In this document: positions 57,780-64,000 of the stretch, in pieces
Layout of the letters: each line of letters opens with the position of its first letter
Numbering within the stretch: the stretch's first letter is position 1
Position numbers and translations under genes: made by a program
The notes under the pieces: model-generated
Database searches by the model: none
What the model was told of the DNA's origin: nothing
Seen by the model: only the letters and a program-made list of their open reading frames with translations
Origin: Nitzschia sp. DOCU1
Taxonomy: Eukaryota; Bacillariophyta; Bacillariophyceae; Bacillariales; Bacillariaceae
Direction of reading: 5' to 3'
Assembly (NCBI GenBank): GCA_951394045.1
Contig: OX595996.1
Span: forward strand, 124,001-188,000
DNA: 64,000 nt

Positions 57780-59112
57780 GAAAATGGCGGGGGATTCTAC
57801 TACTTGGAAGGACTACAAACTACTATAGTACGGAATAGTGGTCAATCATAGTACTACAACTACTAGCTTTCAGTAGGTATATCAAAGGCGAGCAATACTA
57901 GCCCTGCATGGTGAGTGATAGTACTTGCTTTACGGATATGACGGTGACTCGGTGACCTTATCAGAAGGAAAACATGAACATGCAAGGTCACTACTTTCAA
58001 TCTCTCTGGGGTTGCTAAATATAGTAGTATTTTACTTTCGCTAAGGTTCGGAGTTGCCAAGCTACCGCATAGTCACAACTCTTCTTTTAGCTACTGGGTC
58101 TCATTTTTTGGAGTGTAGCGCTATTTTCTCGTGGTAGGGTCTCATTTCCATCGATATTTATACGACTGCAGATGAGACCCTCGTTGCATTTTCATACTCC
58201 CGCTCGCCCTATCCTATGGGTCCAATACTCCAATTTTGGATGGGGTATGATGACGTAGACTGTGTGGCCGGGCTACCAGATAATACGATCCCGGTCTCAT
58301 TTTACCAATAATATTAGTAGTACGATAATGGTTCGCGATTGTGAATGCTTTTTACGATTGTTGCTTGTTGGTCAACAATAAATAAGATGCTACCGGTCGT
58401 GCTCCGTTTCTACTACAGCTGCTTGCAATATTGAAAGCTATGACTTTGAATCACCAAGAAATAGCGTACCTGGTATGCATGCAGTCATTCGATGATGAAT
58501 TGGATTATTGCTAAAACTAGCGTTATGGTTTGCTGCACGCATCCATTTATCCTTTCATATTTGATACTCCACTCATTTTGTGAGTTGAACTTTCCGCCGA
58601 GGATGGTGTGGGATGATAAAGATAATTAGAAAGTAGATTAGAACCAACGGAAGCTGAGTACCGGTTAGCTTCCACCGGGGTATTTCAATATAGCCCTTCT
58701 AGTTCCTTTACGAAAAAGTCCGCGAGAAAGGTCCGATTCTTCGCGCTCGTTCGAGTGGTCATTGTTATGTCAGTGGTAATAATAGTTTTCAGGAGGCACA
58801 CATATGTATTAATACTTCTTAAGTTCGTGGAGCGCCACCAAAATCGATAAAATATCCCCCGTTCCATGCGGTCAGCACAAACAACAATAGCCTTGCCTAC
58901 TACCTACCATGCAATGAAATCACAAATCCCAACTCACAAGAACCACTCCAATTTCGTTGCTGTAAGGCAATCATCCCGTGTTCCTTTAGAACAAAATCGA
59001 TAAAAGAAGCCAAGCTTTTATCTCCGGTGCCGGCATTCCCGAGTTTCTTTTTGGGAACAAAACGAAAAGTGATCACAAAACAAGCTCTAACAACTCGTTG
59101 CGAAAGGAAATC
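57780..59112. other. Intergenic, no gene recognised
   Basis: AT-richer stretch with short frames only. The right end holds the 5' flank of the cyclase-phosphodiesterase gene. Confidence 0.55.
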
Positions 59113-62100
59113 ATGGTGCTTAGCAGCTATTCTCGGCAAGCAATCGCTGCGACAGCGCCGGAGAACAATGGCAGCCAGGCCGTCAAACGAGATGACAACG
59201 ATGACAGTGTAGAAAGCGCCGAAGACAGCAGCACAAACGAGAGGAGTACTACTGAATCGCACAAAACTGGTACCTCGGACGACGATGCGCATGCTATCAA
59301 GGATGCTCTGGCAAAGCACGAGTCCAAAAGAGTGTTTCATCTTCGCCTTTTGGTCATCTTTATCCTTCTAGCTGCGGCATTGAGCATTTCCGTGACCGTC
59401 TACTATATTACAAGCACGGCCGAATATGAGCAATTCGAAACACAATTCGAGAGTGTAGCCCACAAGATTATCGGGTCCTTTGAAGGCATAATGGCAGACA
59501 TGTCAGCTATTAGTGGCCTCGCTTTGATGGCCACTCAAAGCGCTCTGGATCAAGTCAAGCACAACAAAGACATACCTGGTGCGGCAAACGCAACGTCTGC
59601 AAGCCCGTGGCCTTTTGTTACCATCGGCGGCTTCCAAGAGCAAGCGGTGAACGCTAGAGGAATAGCAGGTGCCATCTATGTCAGTATCAACCCGATCGTT
59701 AGTTCAGATAAGATTGATGCCTGGGAAGAATACACCCTAAGCGAGGCGAGTTCTTGGATGTAAGTATGCGACGACTTGGCTCTTGGTGGATCATCCCAGA
59801 GAAACAAGTATTCTCACAATCCTTCTCATTGGTCCACGTTCCTGCGATATCAGTCAAGAAGGTATGGACTACCAGAATACCATGGGACAGAATGGATTCT
59901 GGGACCCTGTTCAAGTCAATGAGACCTGGCTCACCGACAATATCGTCGATCCACTCCACACCTTCGACAAATCGGGGAAGCCCAAACTCTCGACCGGGGA
60001 AGGGCCATACTTGCCAAGATGGGAAACGTCACCTGTTCTTCCGACAAGCATGGTTAACGAGAACCTCTTCGAAAAGCCTCATGTAGACGAACTTGTGAAG
60101 CGTTGTATCGAAACTAAGTCGGCAATTCTTGGTGGATTCCACACGGCTCCTCCGGGTTCCACATCCGATCCTAACCCCACCACAGCCTTCTTCGCCAACC
60201 TTAAAAGCATGTGGGAAGGAAGGAAGGTCGAGTACGAAGGTGACCCGATGTCACACCTAGTCATACCAATCTTTGATACCTTGCAAGGCGATAATCGCAA
60301 GGTTGTCGGCGTTCTCAAGTCAACCATTCACTGGAGGTGGTTCTTGAGCCACATTGTTGTTCCGGGAACAGAACATGGCATCCGAGTGGTTCTTGAAAAC
60401 GAGTGTGATGGAACGTTCACCTACCAGTTGGATGGTGATGATGCCCACGTCATCGGTTTCGGTGACCAGCACGATCCCGCCCTGGCCCATCTCCGAGTCT
60501 CTGGAGATTTTCAAACTCAAGTACTTGAAGATGGCACTGTGGATGGGATCCGATTCAACCAAGAAGGTTGTCCCTACTCCTTCCACGTGTACGCCACAAC
60601 TGAGGACCTTGAGCACCACATGACGAAGGATCCTATCATCATTAGCGTCTCTGTCTTCGCCGTCTTTCTTTTTGCCATCTGTGTCTTCTTTGCATACGAT
60701 TACGTGGTTGAAAAGCGACAGCGCTTCGTGCTGGCCAAGGCGACACAAAGTTCTGCTATTGTGTCCTCGCTCTTTGTAAGTCTTCTCGTCCCTAATGTTG
60801 CAAACGCACCGACAAGAAGAATTTCTAACAGTCCTTCTTTCAGCCCAAACAAGTTCGGGACCGCCTCATGGCCATAGAAGGCGAAAAGGTAACAAACGAG
60901 ACAAAGATTGTGGCCAAGAATAAGCTCGGATCGTTCTTGAACGGTGAAACAACTGTACAAGGTGACACCGATGATGTCATCGCCGATTTCTTTCCCAACT
61001 GCACCATCTTCATGGCCGACATTGCTGGGTAAGTATCACCACGAATGTTCATTAAATCCTACGTCCTACACAACCGGAAAAGGAGCCTACCATTTTCTTC
61101 GAATCCATTTTCTTACTCGATCCCCCCACACTGTACTCCACCAGATTTACCGCTTGGAGTTCCACGCGAGAACCTGCGCAAGTATTTGTCTTGTTACAGA
61201 CTGTGTACCAAAATTTCGACATTCTTTGGTACGTGAACTCACGGTTTTCTGGTAGCCTCGCTCATCTCAACTATTCTCACATATCGTCCTGTGATCCCCT
61301 TGCAGCAAGAGACGCCGAGTCTTCAAAGTCGAAACGATCGGAGATTGCTACCTCGCAGTGACGGGTTTGCCCGAGCCACAAATCGACCACGCTACCCGCA
61401 TGGCAAAGTTCGCCTGGGATTGCTTGATCCAATTCGGGCAAATCACAAAGTCGCTAGAAGTCTCACTTGGGCCTGATACCGGTAAGCTCATTGCCCGACT
61501 CGTCAGAACCAACATTTCACTCGCACTAACAAACATTAATGTCCGGATACAGGTGACCTGGGCATGAGATTTGGCCTTCATAGTGGTCCCGTAACGGCTG
61601 GGGTACTCAAAGGCGACCGTGCCCGATTCCAACTCTTTGGTGATACTATAAACACCGCGGCAAGAATGGAGAGCACGGGAGTCAAAGGACGCATTCAGTG
61701 CTCGGAGTCCACGGCTACGATTCTTCGAGACGCTGGCAAGGAAGCTTGGCTGAAAAAGCGTGAGGATGCAGTCAACGCTAAGGGGAAGGGCTTACTCAAC
61801 ACATATTGGATCGTCATGAAACGAGGGGCGGGACTAAGCTCGGCGGGATCGAGTCATGAAGGCGAGGAGCAGCATCAAGTCGTTGAGTTGGGCCCAAAGG
61901 CTAAACATCATAACTCGCCTCGTCTTGACAAGCTCAAGGAAACTCGACTGGTGGACTGGATCTCTGATCTTCTTCTGGAACATGTGAAGAAAGTGGTAGC
62001 AGCCACAAAATGCCGGGGCGAGCCCGAGGTCCAGGGCGATCTCTGCTATCACCCTCCCACCGGCAAAATTTGTCTAGACGAAGTCGTTGAGACTATCCGC

Positions 62101-63250
62101 ATGCCCACTTTCAATGCTAACGTTGCATCCGCCGCGTTGGATTCCAAGAATGTAGAGGTCCCTCCACAAATCAACAGCTCGCTTCGCGAGTACGTCAGTC
62201 TGATCGCCCGGTCCTATCGTTCCAATCATTTTCACAGCTTTGAGGTGCGTCAACGATTGTGACCAGTGCCAGTCATTGTTCCTTGCAATCCTAACATTGT
62301 CTTGCTCGCCATCTCTCTTCCAGCATGCCTGCCATGTGGTAATGTCGGTCAACAAACTTCTGAGCCGAGTAGTAGCCCCAGACCTAATGGTACAACACCT
62401 TGAAGACGGTCTCAAAAAGGGAAGAGACCAAGTTGCCGAGGAAATCCATGCGTTCACGCACGGGCTAACTTCGGATCCGCTGGCAGTATTCGCCATTGTC
62501 TTTTCAGCACTAATTCATGATGTCGACCACCAGGGAGTCTCCAACGCTCAGCTAATCAAGGAGGAGCCTGAAGTGGGGGCACTTTACCGCAACAAGAGTG
62601 TAGCAGAACAAAACTCTGTTGACGTCGCTTGGGATCTGCTGATGACGGAACAGTTCATGCCTCTTCGCAAGTTCATCTTCAAGACGCGAACCGAGTTGAT
62701 GCGTTTCCGACAGCTGATTGTGAACGTGGTACTGGCCACGGATATCTTCGACAAGGAGCTCGGACAACTCCGTAAGGACCGCTGGGAACGGGCCTTCCAC
62801 GGCAATGGAACCATATCTCCCGCGTTGGTGAATGACATGAGGGCCACGATTGTCATGGAACACATCATCCAAGCTTCCGATGTGAGCCACACCATGCAAC
62901 ACTGGCACGTCTATCACAAGTGGAATCGCAAATTGTTCCAAGAAATGTACACAGCTTACAAAGCTGGCCGTATGGCTGTCGATCCTCGCGAATTCTGGTA
63001 CCAAGGCGAGCTGCTTTTCTTCGACAATTATATCATTCCACTTGCCAAGAAGCTGAAAGAGTGTAACGTCTTTGGGGTTAGCAGCGACGAATACCTCGGT
63101 TATGCCCAGGCAAATCGGAGGGAATGGTCCGAGCGCGGTGAAGAGCTGCTCCGATCCATGATCGAAGAATGCGAGAGTTTCTTATCAACAGACTCAACTA
63201 GGTCGGATAGCACAACCTCCACCTCTTCCAGCTCAGGGGATAACTTATAA
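59113..63250 (+). CDS. Membrane class III nucleotide cyclase fused to a cyclic-nucleotide phosphodiesterase
   Basis: Seven exons: 59113-59759, 59854-60775, 60844-61028, 61145-61228, 61306-61481, 61553-62244 and 62324-63250; 1210 residues, all GT-AG and frames close. An acidic cytosolic N-terminus is followed by TM1 (~77-97), a ~380-residue extracytosolic sensor region (CHASE-like position) and TM2 (~477-500). The class III cyclase domain (~575-770) has metal-binding Asp582 (FMADIAGF) and Asp626 (ETIGDCY) plus catalytic Asn705 and Arg709. The linker leads to a PDEase_I domain (~890-1180) with metal-site residues H899/H903, H967-D968 (HDVDHQGVSN) and D1088, and an intact REFWYQGE motif. The protein could both make and degrade a cyclic nucleotide in response to an external signal. 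Such fusions are typical of diatoms. Base specificity is uncertain (Glu622 guanylate-like, Gln698 neither type). Confidence 0.93.
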
Positions 63251-64000
63251 TGCAAGTATGTTTGTACAGCGAAATCAGCAGCCAAGAATACCTTGGCTAC
63301 GCCCTTACATCAAATGAAAGGGAAATGGACTGAACAAGTTCCACTGCCTCGTAGATTGAAGAATACGAGCAGCAGATTCAGTCTTCCTTTCAATAGAGAC
63401 CACTGCCCCCCGGTAAAATCGCTTTTGCAGATTGTGAAGCATCCGTTGGTGCAGCTTCCATCCGACTTCCATCTCATCCTCTTGCTATCAAACCGATGAC
63501 AACGCCATCGTCTCTTGGCAGCAGTGACATCATTTTCGCTCAGTCGGCCACCGAAATGTCCTGCGCGCGCAACGCGCTCTTCCTATCCTCGTACCTCTCC
63601 ACTATTACATCGATTCCCTAATAGAGTTGTAGTTGGTAAAGCGCTATCTGAAGACCATCAAATCCTGCATTCTAAACCTCTCTATTACGCAACAATCTAC
63701 CTGTATCGTACGGAACCCACCACTTTTCTCTTGTTGGATGTTTGAACATGTAAGATACTACTGTAGACCGTTGGAAATTCTGGAGGACTGAACGAGGATA
63801 CGTGTCCATACTAGAAAGAAGTTACCATTAAAATGGAGTACTGGGTCAACGCCATTTCTACTAAAACTGCATGAAGGATCCCCCTTCATCACCACAGCAA
63901 CGAAAGTGCCTGCACCGAATTGTTCCTTCGACACGATATCATAGTATCGGTAGTTCGTTACTCGGAATATTCAATATATGTTCTTCCGCGAGAGAGATGG
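63251..64000. other. Intergenic to the window edge, nothing recognised
   Basis: Includes the 3' UTR region of the cyclase-phosphodiesterase gene. A 76-codon frame at 63515-63745 has no recognisable character. Confidence 0.5.

Overview
The window reads as nuclear DNA of a stramenopile alga, most likely a pennate diatom. The coding genes carry short spliceosomal introns (about 47 to 116 nt, GT-AG). They include lineage-typical families: a heat-shock-factor-type regulator with a diatom-like DNA-binding domain, a membrane cyclase fused to a cyclic-nucleotide phosphodiesterase, a DUF4116-type repeat protein, and secreted proteins with PSSxPSxQPS or Thr/Pro linkers. Species assignment is inference; no rRNA, tRNA or organelle sequence was seen.

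Positions 1-32,000 hold a tandem array of secreted gametolysin-like (peptidase family M11) zinc metalloprotease genes, all on the + strand. Three are complete (starting at 2241, 12460 and 27454). Two have an intact catalytic region but a frameshift in the C-terminal part (8537 and 19682). There is one 5'-truncated copy (17018-18292), one degenerate remnant (6121-6618) and one C-terminal gene end entering from the left (1-917). The common plan is signal peptide, propeptide, M11 domain with HEIGHNxGLxHA, a beta-rich module A, a small Cys-rich segment, a module B with a TSWKVQDLC-type motif, a Thr/Pro linker, and one or two copies of a terminal beta-rich module C (DGFESGFTIFKA). Flanks are duplicated with the genes, and the termini have been exchanged between copies. 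An RRM/coiled-coil gene (32260-33174, minus) was copied along with the array; its truncated copy at about 23.7 kb now abuts an orphan piece of module C and a dead biotin-synthesis aminotransferase (bioA) fragment.

From 33.8 to 64 kb the gene content is ordinary single-copy sequence: two low-complexity unknowns (33800-34689 with an apparent frame switch, and a five-exon 1038-residue protein), a small secreted or anchored protein, the spliceosomal U4/U6.U5 factor PRPF6, a DUF4116-type protein, a heat-shock-factor family regulator, an IQ-motif coiled-coil protein, a broken secreted GxGSC-repeat gene, an EXS-domain (XPR1-like) membrane protein, a 5'-truncated condensin CAP-H fragment, and the seven-exon cyclase-phosphodiesterase.

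The part most worth attention is the protease array. It looks like a locus that keeps generating secreted proteases with interchangeable C-terminal adhesion-like cassettes. In all five genes with a catalytic domain the zinc-binding motif is split by an intron at the same codon. All function statements rest on reading motifs in the translations; no database search or computation was possible.
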